Assembly: GCA_018873225.1 (NCBI GenBank)
Contig: JAEILZ010000009.1
Location: 1,541,501-1,605,500 of the forward strand
Length of the DNA stretch: 64,000 nucleotides
Source: [Phialemoniopsis] sp. UDSM-2020
Taxonomy: Eukaryota; Ascomycota; Sordariomycetes; Thyridiales; Thyridiaceae
Reading direction: 5' to 3'
In this document: positions 22,411 to 34,654 of the stretch, piece after piece
How positions within the stretch are numbered: the stretch's first letter is position 1
Layout: every line of letters starts with the position of its first letter
Notes under the pieces: model-generated
What the model was told of the DNA's origin: nothing
Database searches by the model: none
What the model saw: only the letters and a program-made list of their open reading frames with translations
Position numbers and translations under genes: made by a program

Positions 22411-23237
22411 GTTGGATATACGAGCGTATCGGACAGCTTTGTTAGATTGGGTCTAGCAGCAATGCAATAGTATTCCGCTTGTCAAGCAGGTATTTGGGAA
22501 AATGCAAGGTCCGTATGAGTACTACAAGTGACGATCTTGTTGGAAGCACCAGCACTTGTGTGAGTACTCTGAAATACTGGTAGAGGGCAAGCAGACAGAC
22601 AGACAGACAAAGAATAGCTTCTTTGAGCATGAAGAAGAAAGAAACGAATGCGTTCAGCAGTGAATCACGGATATAGAAGCCATCCCAAAACAGGGTTTGA
22701 CGGGGACCGGGCTCGACGGCCATACCTTGGCCGTGACTTGAGAATGTTCCATGATGTAGGTCCCACTCGGGCCGTTGAATAGAACAGGCAGAAAGTCGGC
22801 ATGTGTAAAAGGCCAGCACTGAGAAACCATGCCCAATCGTGTGGTGAGTCAAATAGTACCTCGTTACGAAGTAGGTGAGTGTCGTGAGAGACACGCCCAG
22901 CCAATCGACCCCTTGCGAGCGCTGCGTCATCGGTCGGTTGCGGGTATGTTTGGTGTTTGGTGTTGTGGTGGCAGAAGAGAAAACCGGTTCCGTCAGTGGT
23001 CGATCATATTTGGGCGGGCGTCAATTAGCGGCGCGGTTGTGTCGTGGCTTGGGCGGCAATTGGACCCGTGGTGGTTGCGACCAGGGGTTAAGTGCGACCA
23101 AGTGGTATGTCAACCAAACAGGGCTGCTGCACTACATACATGCTTGGCGAGTCATTGGGTTAGTTAGTGAGAGGATACGATTGTTCACATTACATTCATG
23201 TGGACGATTGCCATTAACATTTGTGAATTAGAAATGT
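22411..23237. other. Intergenic: promoter of the SUR7-like gene, 3' flank of the next gene
   Basis: About 830 bp. It contains a short CAGA repeat near 22590. No gene is supported. Confidence 0.55.
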
Positions 23238-24736
23238 CTAGTCCAACAAGCTTGCAGGCATCTTTTCCGGCATCGAGTCCCTCTCGACGGTAATGAAGTG
23301 GCCTCTGCCAGCCCGCTGCGTCCTGATACGCCTCTCGACCATCATGGCCGTGCTCATATTGTTGATATATCTCAGAACCTCCACGCGCCCCGTGTTCTCC
23401 GTGAGGCTGTACCCAGACCGGAGCACGAGTGTCGAGATCTTGCCCCAGTCACCCACCCAGTCAACTTCGTCGTGGTCCACCTTGTGCATTAAAGCTTGCG
23501 CCCACGATGCACAGCCTGTCAAATCTAAGTATTCTAGGCCGTAGAAGTTCTTGCTCAGTCTCCTGAGAAGCAGGACCGCCTCAGCCCAGTCGTTATCGAG
23601 CGAGTGGCTGTAGGGGCCCGTGCCGCCGAACTGCACAGACTGGCCGTGCTGCGCGACAACGGTGGCTAGCTTGGCGTTGGGCGTCAAGCATGGCTCCGGC
23701 CAGTAGGCAAGACTTAGGTGGGTGAGATGCGGTAGATGTGTTGAAAAGGCGAGTAAATGTTTCCATGAGGCACTCGACGTATGTTGAGGGTCGAGTGCAA
23801 GAGAGAGATGTGTTAGATTCGGGAACAGAGGTCGGGGCATCGAGCCCATATCGGTGGCATCCCAAGACTCCTGGACTGGTCCGGTCTTGACTGCATCGGA
23901 TGGGAACATCAAATCCGATAATTCCTTAATTTTGATTGATTTGCCAACAGATCCTGAGAGGTCCAGATACTCGAGATCGTCGTTGGCCATAGTTCGGCAT
24001 AGGGCATGCTCGTTCTCCTCCTCTTCATCCGTCCCTTCCTCGTCTGGTGGCGGCAAGAGTATCAGACGGATATCGGACAAAGATATTCCCTCCTTGCGAG
24101 AAAGGCTCAGATTGGCAATCAGGGCGCTTCTGATGTGGTGTGGTAGTGATGATAGGTAGTATCGGTCGTAATCCCTGATGAACGACCAGTCATGAACCAT
24201 TCTCCTAAGAACGAGGTTCATCAAACTACGCCGAGTTGGTACGTAGACATTTGGGAGATTGCTATGACATAAAGGTTGTCCGGAATAAGCCCCAGCAATT
24301 TGCTCCGACTCGAGATGATCTGAGCGCGAGACCCAGCTCCTCGGCGGGGCCGGTCCCGGTGGGAGGCGCCGGCCCGCTGCATCTACCCTGGGTGGCCGCC
24401 GGGGTCGGGGCGGCGGGGTCTCTGGTAACTGGAGGAATTGCCGGAGAGCCGGCGGGACGCTCGGGGCGACAATTTGTGATACCTCGACGGGTTCATGTGG
24501 ATGTGTGTTCAGGTCAACCCGCCGCAGGTCCGCAAGCATCTGGTTGACACCTCGGCCCTGAGAACCTACAGATTTCATGCATGAGACGACCGCTCCAAAC
24601 TGGGGAACAAGGCCCGAGACAGAGACGGTGGGGGCTTACCACTCTCATTTTGGCCTGGTGAATCTCGCCTTGTCAGGGAGGAGGGTGCTGTAGACTGCGG
24701 CTTGGAGTATCGGGCCTGATGTCTCTTCTTAGGCAT
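23238..24736 (-). CDS. Conserved-looking fungal protein with leucine-rich-repeat-like segments, function unknown
   Basis: Exons: 24736-24640 and 24565-23238; 474 residues. It starts with a basic stretch (MPKKRHQARYSKPQSTAPSS) and a Pro-rich region with LPETPPPRPRRPPR. A middle part follows (SLMNLVLRRMVHDWSFIRDY, then DRYYLSSLPHHIRSALIANL) and an acidic patch DEEGTDEEEENEH. The second half holds several L-x-x-L-x-L turns (LEYLDLSGSVG; FPNLTHLSLALDP; LPHLTHLSLAYWP; LEYLDLTGC), suggesting a degenerate LRR solenoid. The 74-nt intron joins NESG|SQGRG in frame; the second exon also has its own in-frame ATG, which would drop the basic N-terminus. I do not recognise a named family, and no signal peptide or membrane segment is seen. 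Intracellular location is inferred. Confidence 0.75.
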
Positions 24737-27700
24737 AACCGATAGCGAGGGTGAAACAAAAACGGGGAGTACAAAGTCAGGACAGCTGCCCCTCCAAGCT
24801 TTTCAGGCAATCCGGTGCCCGTCGAAATGCGTCTATCTATGTATGTGAATGTATTGATGTGGGGTTCGAGGAATGAGGTTCTCTCTAAGTCAGTGTTCAG
24901 GTAAGCATCATTTGAGGCCATGCGCGCGATGTGGGATGGCCGGCCACCCGCGCCCCCCGGAGCGGGGCGGAGGTAATCATAACGACACCAATCCGGGGGG
25001 CTAAGACAAGCCTGGTATTAGTCACTACAGTATTCTACATCCAATGACTCACCTGCGGCTCACGCTTATGATTTTTGTAAGAGACTCACTCATCAATTTT
25101 TTTCCCTGGCTGTTTTTGCATCGATGACTTGCATCTTACCCCTTACACAGAGTCATTCTGAAACCAGTGGCAGTAGGATGGGCAATTGCTTTGCAGCTGC
25201 CTCGTTATTCAGGCCCAGGAGCCTTTCGACTCCTTTAGTGTGCTGCTCCTGTCACACTTGTGGAACTCTGGGACCGGCGAGCTTCCTCTACAGCATTAGT
25301 CGGCCCTTACTACGCGCAGCCGAAGTGAAGCTGCCTCGCATGATGGGTGACTCCCTGGTGTATGACTAGGGATCGGAAACCATACTTTGGGCAGGAATGA
25401 TTCTGCCAAGCGGGAGAGACACACCAGAGAGCAGTCGATTATCCACAAGGGCATTGCAAGTCACTCTTGTTGGGCCCATGTCTAGGTCTGTCTCCGTGGG
25501 GAACGACGGAAGTACTTTCTACATTCACATCACGAAAGAGAGTCCACGGGGCCCTGCTGTCAACGGCAAGGCTTGCTCTGCCGAGACCACTCGACGCCGA
25601 GATACACAGAATCGTGGCGATATTGCAGGATTATGCAACAGCGGAGCCCAAGCGAATTGCCGCGGTCAATGTCACACGCCACAGAAGCTACCGCGCAGTC
25701 CCTTTGCCTCATGTGGTGGAGGCGAATAAGACGCGCCATACCACTGGATCCTTAGCTGGCTTTCTCTCGCAGTGCATCCTCCTGGCTTCAGCTTGTCTCA
25801 GGGGTCGGTGGTTGGTACAGCATGAGCCGGGACCGAGACGGGTATTGCGGGCTGTCGCATAGCGAAACTGCTTCGTGAAGATCTTCCTGATCCCCTTTTG
25901 GGGTGTTGTGACAGCCATGTCGGCAAGTACCGAGGTACCTATCATCACGTCAAGACCACATATGCCCTTGACGCTAGCAGGTTTTGTTGCGTTGGTGCAG
26001 CAAGGTCAGCGCCGTTTCGGCCGTTACCCATCTCTGGGCAATCATGGTTTGGGTCTGCTCATAACACCGTGTGGATATCTGCCCAAGATGGAAACCAAGG
26101 CCCCCCCACCGGTTCATCCAACAGACAAACTTTGCCATCATGCCGCTTCTGGACAACCATACTGTACAAGTGTACCCTTATGAAACAGCACTCGTGCAGA
26201 TGTCAGGGCCGGTGAGTCCTTTTGGGGCAGACAGTTCTGCAGGTCCCAGGGAACGAATCAGGTCGTTCCTTTTGTGACATCCCTTTGGCCTGGCGACTCG
26301 GCAGTGCACAGACAAGCCAGTCCTGGAGCTGCGAATGTCTTGCCACGATTTGGGCCCGGAGGCTTGCAAGCAAATCCGTCTGATCGTTCAGGGTTGTCAT
26401 ACGTTACCAGAAGTGAGTGGAGCATGAGCAGTACTGGGAACTTCAGCTACCCGTTAGATGTCTTGTCTCAGTCACCAGGCAAGTGAGATTGACAGTACCG
26501 ACACGCCTTTTCCCTAGCCCCCTTGGGCTCTTCGGTCCTCCTTGGGGTCTTTATTTTCTTGGGCTTCCTAGGTAGACTGCAGAGTGACCCGTTGCTTGTC
26601 GAGCTTGCTTACCCGGGTGCCCTTAGTCGTGTGGTTCAGCACGATAGCAAAGACTCTTGCTAGCTTTCCAACACTCCCTCGGAGTATGCCTAGAATCCTT
26701 GCTGAAGAATCTTCCTGTCCTGCACAAGACTTAAGGCATAGCACGCTTGCATGCATCTGGCAGGCGTCAACCGGTGACGGCGGATTATGGCGCAGAGTCG
26801 TGAAGGCCGAGTTCGACAGCAGGCTCGATGCCCCCGATTCGGTAATGGTTAGCGAACGGCAATGCTCCGTAATTTAGGACCAGGCAAGATGCATATTGCC
26901 TATCATAACAAGAGCGAGAGAAAGGCCCCAACACGTTTAATGCATGCAAGGAATTCGTGATACCATCTCCATGGGGTCTGGGTTCTCCTCCTTGTTGGCC
27001 TTGCCCCATTTTGATCTCAATAACCTAAGTGTTATTAGTGTCCTGCTGGCGGTGGAGTATACTTACACTCAAAACTGTAGGGAGCTCTGTCCAGTCGATG
27101 CAGTTATGCCAGCTAACATGATACAAGGCACTTATTGAGCACCCTTCACTGTCTTCAGATGCGTCGCGAGAGAAGACTGTAGACCGCGAGAACCAAAACC
27201 TCGCAAGCTGCCACTGGCATCTCACGTGTATATATGAAACCGGCGTGCGGGACAAGAAGAGAAAAGGGAAACTTATAACACGATATTCTTGGAGATAGAG
27301 GCACTGGTGTGCCACTTGTCCGTGATCTCGAACAGCGAGATCGGCTCCTCACGAGATTTTTGAAGGAATGCTAGACTAGCGAGACAACAAATGCAAAGCG
27401 CAGAACTCTGTCACAACCGCACATGTCCTCGCTTCAAGCTTATGGGAATAACAAATGGAAGGCTAGCACAGGACCTGAGGTGAATCGAGTCGTGCCCAGA
27501 TGCCCACTACAGGCTGGATGTGAGCTTGTGAGCCTCAAGTCAACGAAATGAGCATCCTCTCGAAGTGTCTGCCCAGCACAGGTACGTATCTCTGCTTACC
27601 TCACCTTTGTCTCTCATTGCCGCGTTCTTGCTATTCACATGCTCGAGTACAGAGTACCTTGAAAGCTCGATATCATGCCGAGCATAGGCTGGCTTACCGG

Positions 27701-29498
27701 CGGGATTCGATCCATCGTAGTGTATATGGGAATTCGTCAGGGTACTGGAAAGTACAGCTGACCGTCAACAATTACTGGCATCTATGCAGAAAGACATGGA
27801 GTTCAGTCTAAAGAAGGATCGAGCCTATGCCTCGCGTTTTCACTTATTGCCGCGTCCTTCGAGTTTGTTTTCGGATGCTGCTTATCAGCACCCAAAATCT
27901 GACCCCTACCACCTTCTTTGCTTCTTGAATGAAACCGGTGAGGCAGCCAGGTTGTGACAAGGCGCGAATGCCCCGTCTAGACTCCTCCCCCCGGCATGTA
28001 ATCAGACATCGCATGCCCCACTGGGCGAGGAGTTTCATCGAGGCTTGGAGAGACGGAATTTAACCATTTGGAGGTGATCAAAATAAACACAGCTTTGGGC
28101 CACGCACTTAGAAGAATACAGTGGCTTTGTTGGGGTTGACGGGGTCCAAAATGCAAGTTACCTGTGGATAGATAGGTACTGGGGAGCCGCATACAAGGGG
28201 CAGATTACCGGGTTCCGGAGAGATAACCAATGCTCTTTAGTCATATCGGCAGGAGATCAGCGGCAAGCTGCGAGCACATCGTGAGATCGGGAGAGCACTC
28301 TGGAGCCTGAGGATGGAGCAGGTCTCGCTGCTCGCGGAAATGACCGCCATGCGCAGGTCACAGGAAGTTGTTCTCCAATAGGATAGGCAATTAATCGACA
28401 CCCCACCTCCCTCGGGGCAGGGCACTCACCGGTTCGATATTTGGGGAGCCAATTGAAACAGATTGAGACTTGCAAGGCTTGACAACGACATGTTGACCGG
28501 TCTCTGGAGGGCCAAACCCCCCAGGGTAACCCGAAGACAGCCCCGGGTAATGCATCACCTCCCGCCCACCAGACCCATAAGTTCTTCGGACTTGCGAGTG
28601 ACACAAGAGACCTCATTATGGAGGCTGGGCCAGGATGCTACCGCCCCACGATTTGATCTGTGTACACCTGCTATCCCTGAAGGCTCGCTGTGAGGAAGCA
28701 TCGGCTGGGGGGACGGAAACAAGCCGCAAAGGGGCTCGTCAGGATTTCCTTATGCGCGTAAATAGAATACATTTTGAAATTGCTTTTCTCTTCGTATTGT
28801 TCTTGCTTCATAGATACGATCCTCGTTGGTTCCAAGGCAACAATACCAGTCATCGCGATGAACGTCCGAGCCTGGAGTCGGGATCATCCGTCTGCGGAAT
28901 CATTGAGTGTTCACACCAAATTCCGCTCTCTACACAGTGTCCGATTTCTTAGCCTAGTGTCGGTAGTCCTCTTTGATTTTGAGACTAGGCGTAATTGTTC
29001 GGCGAGAACCTCCCTTTTGAGGATGGCTCTACGGCATGTTCTGGTCCAATCTTGGAGGGCTTCAAAAGCTGCCCAGGGTGGCAGGCACGGAAGCTGCCGT
29101 TGGCAGCTTGAGTGCTACATGTCGGCGACTAACTGATTAGTGCTAAATGTGCTGTCCAGTCCTCATTTGCTCATTTCAATGGCTGATGCTATTCCTGGGT
29201 CGCCTCCACCTGCAAAAGAGGGCCGCTCTTCTGAAACTCCCCTATTGTCGCCCTATTGTCGCCCTATTTAGCAAGGAAAATAGATATTTAATTATGGAGT
29301 CGATGTAAAGACGCCTTGATGAAGTGTATACCGTCACAGTCAGTTCATATAGACATGTAGCACGATTAAAAAGTGATCTGGCCAGTGCTTTGGTGAAGCT
29401 TGCATTGCTAGGCTGGGCCCCAACGGTTACTGGTCTGCTGCATGCGCCGGTCCTTGCCTTATTTAAGCTCACCCAAGCGAGACAGATACGATCTAGAA

Positions 29499-29529
29499 GT
29501 GTCAGATGATCTGGTTCGATCACTGACAC
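29499..29529. repeat. Imperfect inverted repeat (GTGTCAG..CTGACAC)
   Basis: GTGTCAG at 29499-29505 pairs with CTGACAC at 29523-29529; inside it TGATC pairs with GATCA, with one bulged base, giving a 12-bp hairpin arm with a short loop. Isolated, with no ORF or T tract nearby; it may be chance. Confidence 0.4.
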
Positions 29530-32500
29530 GTGGGCGTAATCGATGTGTTTTGTAAACTGGAACTGGTAGCCCTCCCCCAGGTCCTCAGCGGCTCTTCAAC
29601 GTTGCTTTCCCAAAACAGCGGATGGGAGTTGGAAGTACAAATGTCAGGATCTGGTGTTGGCGATACGTCACATCGTACAAGATCTCAAGACGTCGACGTG
29701 AACGACTGGTAGTGTATGGGATGCGCCATCACCGGCGCTTGAGCGCCATGCGTGGCTGTCATGCATACACAACCCAGGTTCGGAGACGAGATAGATGGAT
29801 GGCAGTTCCAACAAATCCGCATCATAGTGTTGCACTGCCGGAGCAAGGCTTTTTGATGATGTGCATTGAATCGCTAGTGATCACAACATGTCGATGTGTT
29901 TTCTTGCCTACCGTACCGTACGAATGCTCTCATGGGTGGTACATCGATCCAGACAAGTCCAACTTGCTCTGAGCTCAATAGAACTTACAACAGCCTAGGT
30001 TCATTGCGACACAATCATCGTCCTTTCCTTTACTAGATATATTTCTGAGGTCCTGATGTCTACCATATTGGCGTTCCCTTCACCCTCTCAGTCATTCACA
30101 GGTAGCAGGTTTGATTAAAAGGAGATCATCTTTGAGATTTGCAGCAACTAAGCTCTGACCAATGAAGAGCGTGTTGAACCGAAAATCGTCGCTACCACAG
30201 CTGAAACGACCGATGAATTAATATAGAGGCTGTGGAGTATCTTTGATGGCTGGCTCCCTCTTGTCAGGCTCAGTATCATGGAGGCGTGGATGGTCTCTGC
30301 AAAGGTTGCAACCCCCAGCAAGCTCACGGGAACCTGCACAAACGACACACAACCGTTCTACCCACTTCATCAGTACGGAGCCTATGGCTTCCACTTGGCC
30401 AGTTATTTTGAGCTTCAATAAAAACAACGCGAGATGCAGAGTCGGGAACAGTTATCGTACATGCAGGACCAGGAAGATACATTGAATCTACCGTCCAAGT
30501 GCCGCGAGGATACCCTTGCCCAACACCCTGAACATGTCTCAAGTCTAGACGTATGCTCATCATCTACTGAGATTGTAGGAAGGTCAAGGAAATCAAATGA
30601 TCTTCTCGGGTAGTGAAGCATTTGATTGGGCTGCGAGAAGTGTTGCATATCTCGATGAATAGATGAAGGTCAAGGACTGACATGCAACTTGGGCAGGTAC
30701 CACCCTCCTCTTTCACGATTATACGAACATCGTCAGCTCTAAAGCACACACACGTACGTAATATCCCCTGGATTGTTGGAGGAGGTCGAGATGTACACAG
30801 CCAGGTGATGTGGACGAGTCAAAGGGCCACCAGGCCCAGTCCGGAATACGCTCCCGGTATCTCTAGTCCAGCTGGTCCGCGTCTGGGAACTCCGTGGATC
30901 CATAAATTCGGATGTTTGGTACAGCAAGGTTTCTCGGGACCGATCGCAAGGTACTGCCGCGGCATGTGGGGGAGTCTGAAGAGCACAACTGGTGCCCATG
31001 GGAACAGGGTTGGCTGGCAAATGCATCTAGAGCTTTCCCTAGACAAGGTCATCCCTCCTCCGGCTTCCAAGATACGCAGCCGCTCAGGAGTCCATGCCCA
31101 ACAGACAACCGCATACGCTGAACAGACCTGGACCTGGAAATCTGATTCCTCCGAAACATCTAGTGTGAACACTAGATTGACGAGAGGGCGTGACCGGAGG
31201 AACTTTGCATGTCGTCTTCCAATGAAAAAAGGGAGCCATGAGATGAATTATGGCATTCGGAATATATCCGCTCGATTACTGAGCAAAGATCACTCCTGCT
31301 CAGGCACCATTATCATGCCTCGAGATTGCCACTACACTCGGCATCCATGATCCCCATAATCAAGTAATCAAACGGCAGGAGTACTGCAGACTTCTGCAGA
31401 GCGTCCTCGCGCTAGAAGATCAATTACGAAGAAACTACGGGGTATCTTCAGGGAGCTCGAAGCCAATTGCTCAGAGTGTCACGAGGACATGCAGCAAGCC
31501 GCTCACTATTTGGGATCCTAGATCTAGACGACCGGGGGTCCAAGTAACAGGCTTGTTTGCAGCTCTTGTCGACGCAATTGTGGTAGGACAGCTGCAGATG
31601 GCGTGGAAGATGAAGAATCTTCCATATGACGCTGGCTAGCAGGGGAGGGCGGCCGCCAGACAAGTAAACACCTCCCGCCCTGGGTCTTCCCGTCTTTGTT
31701 CTGGGCGGCGCAGGAGTTCGTCTGAAGCGACACGAGGGGCGGTGTACCATGTACAGCGCGGTGTGTACTTTGCATAGGGGACCCAAGTCACGGCCAAGTG
31801 TTGACACTAACAGGTAGATTCACATCCAGGGGTAAAGGCAAACTGCTGCCAGGCAAACCTCGATGTAGCACTACCACTGACCTGACAGGCTTTGAATGAA
31901 AGATACACTACCTGCTTCTCAAGGATTTGCTCTTATGGGCGAAAGCTGTTCGTGACTAGCTGTTGTAGGGAGTCGAGCTAGACCGCGTGGACTGAAGCTG
32001 CCAAGGGGTTGAGGAGACAGACCACATGAAGCATGGCTCGGCCCCCTCAAGCGGCTTCCTGCCTGATTGCCAGGACGGCACCTGGCCCATATTGTGTCCA
32101 CGGAGAACGACAGACCAGGCACAATGACTGGATTAGACACAGGAGGGCCTTCACCGGGGACTACTGGCCAAGGCTCTTCGCGCTGACACGATTGTCCCCG
32201 ATGTTGCCTTTCTTATACACCCCCGGATGGCGTTGTCGAGGCATGACCAACACTTGGGTGTTTGAAATAAATAAAAAGGGTCCAAAGAACCTCAGTCTCT
32301 TCCTTTGATGCACAGTCTCCGAATCCTCTGCCACAGCTATCCCATTTTCTTCCCACTCCTCTTCACTCATCACTCAGGCCCAAGTCTTATTACTGCACCA
32401 GCAACACTTCAGCCCTTTCTTTGTCCTTCGTCCTGAGTGGTGCATTGTATTTCTCCCTCCTGTCATCGACTGTCCTTTACTACCATTACGAATACACGAC

Positions 32501-32628
32501 AGATCTGCACTGTAAGCCTCCCTCGAGCTTGTACTTGCTTGTGTGCCGCATCAATATCGAGAAGGCCGGTCTTGCATACCACACTCCAACTTCTTCAGTC
32601 AGTCCCTACCGCACCACAAGTACGCACA

Positions 32629-32695
32629 ATACACACACGCACACACACAGGCACACATCACATCGACATACACATACACACACACATACACTTGC
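32629..32695. repeat. Imperfect CA microsatellite
   Basis: A run dominated by (CA)n/(CACACA) units on the plus strand with a few T and G interruptions, in the candidate leader of the NDT80-factor gene. Confidence 0.85.
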
Positions 32696-34627
32696 GCTCA
32701 CATGCGAGCCCACTCTCACAACTACACCTGAGATCCCACCGAGACAGATCAACCCGAAGTAGGTAGATATAAGCCACCATCCCTTTGCCTCTGCTCGCAT
32801 CCGTTACCCTCAGAACGAGGCTTGTCCCGCTCCCGAGGGCTGACATACCCAGAAAGGGGTTTTTTGAGAACCTGGGGGGCAGGAACGGTCAACTGACATC
32901 ACGCGTCATCGCCATACGATCCGACAGGAAAGAGCGGCATTCCCGCCTTCATCAGCGCATCTCGTTCTATTTATTCACGAAAATACCGATCCCAATCACC
33001 ATTGGAAACCCACAACACCATAGTTATACTTCTCTGCCGACATTGAGTAAGTAATGCGGTTCCTCTCTCCACGTCTTGGCTGTGTATTGGCCCTCGCAAT
33101 CTCTCCCAAGAAGCCGCATTCCACCAGCCCTGTGGAATCAGGCCTGACGGCGAGCTTTGATCGCGGCAAATCGAAGGGGGAATTTGATCATCGTACCAAA
33201 CATACCAAAGCCGCCGTCTGTTCGAGGCATATGACCCGCTCAAACTATGACGGGAGGGAACGCAAGCCATATCGACGAGCTCTGGCCCTCTTTGCTACAG
33301 AACACTGCAGTATGATACGGAGAGCAAGCTAATTCTTTTCTTAGATTATAGTGTGTTCCTCTTGTACAGACGTCCAGCAGCCATCAGGCCAACAAGGCAA
33401 GTCCATGCGTTTCCTTTTCTTCCGATATTGCCTTTGAATCCTCGTGCAATCGCGAACTCTCTCCCTTTTCGGAACGGGGTCGGTCAAGGTGCTTGAAGAC
33501 GGCTGGTCATCTTCGGCAAGCGACGATGTACCCCTCCACCGGTTTCGGCTGAGAGAAGAGTTTTCGGTCTGTCCATCAGTTGTCCGCAGCGCTTCGACGA
33601 TGGTGTCTGAGTGTGGCCATGACCGTGGAGTGTGAGACATTTCAGATGCGCCTCTGGTTCGCTTGCAACCGCTCCGGACATAAAGCTCAACGTCTTGGCA
33701 AAGCTGCGATGAATGGGCAGACTCGGCCGGACTTCTTTTTTCGTGCCAAAAGGTACGATAAGCCAATACGGCGGCTGCGGCCGAGCTCTCACTATTCAAA
33801 TGCTGGGGCTGGCAGACCGCAAAGTACCACTGGCGTCACGGGCAGTCCCAGCCGTCTCCGCCCTACGAATTCCGATCTCTCCTGGCTCGAATTCATTTCC
33901 GCATCGCGTCAGACCTCCATGATCTGCACAGACTTCTGCATACGGACAGCCTTGAACGGCATGCCACAGGCGGTTCCCGCACTGGTTATCGCATCACGCC
34001 TCGTCCAGCCCACACGGATGCCGACGATGGCTCGCGCGGTCTTCCAACGCATTGCTTCGTCCCGCCCAGCCTTCTCCTCTCAAGACCTCAAGTTCTGGTA
34101 GCAGCGCATGGATAGACAGTGCTGACATGTTTTGTGTGTAGAACCAGACAGGTAACGATCACCAGATCTCCCTGAGATCGTGGCTTCTCATATCTGCATC
34201 GTATCGAACGAACACGACCCTGGATACATTAGGGGCTGCAGAATAAGGTTAGTTGGCTCTACTGTTTATTGGAGACTTTGGCTAGTCAAAGGGGCCGGAT
34301 CTCTCTGCCCTGGCCTGCCAACACGGGAGCTTGAGAGTAGGCTCCTTTCCTAGGTCCGGCAGGCAGGCTAGCCTCGTGCTGAGCTGGCAAGGTGTGGTGG
34401 TCCAGCGGCGGCTACAGTAGCCCTGGAGCAATCTCCGAAAGAGCTTGGCTAACGGTGGGCGACTGCCCCACTGATACCCAGGTCCCACAGCGGGAGCCGT
34501 CAATCACCAGCGACGCTAAAGTCCCCTACCCGTACCTCGACCGCCTAGTCTGACGAACGCCTCTTCTCTCGTCCGAGGAGAGGACCCTCGTATGAATCAA
34601 CCACTTTCCAAGGTACTTGCACATCCT

Positions 34628-34654
34628 CCCCCCCCCCCCCCCCCCCCCCCCCCC
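34628..34654. repeat. Homopolymer run of 27 cytosines
   Basis: Uninterrupted C from 34628 to 34654. Such runs are prone to sequencing length error and can form i-motif/G-quadruplex structures; both are general properties, not shown here. Confidence 0.9.

Noticed and set aside
27690..27725. tRNA-like T-arm sequence (gggattcgatcc)
   Set aside because: The TTCGA loop is not flanked by a proper five-base stem, and no anticodon or acceptor arm fits upstream.
30682..31350. 222-codon open frame in the gene desert
   Set aside because: Random-looking composition with rival open frames on the other strand; no motif, signal peptide or splice context.
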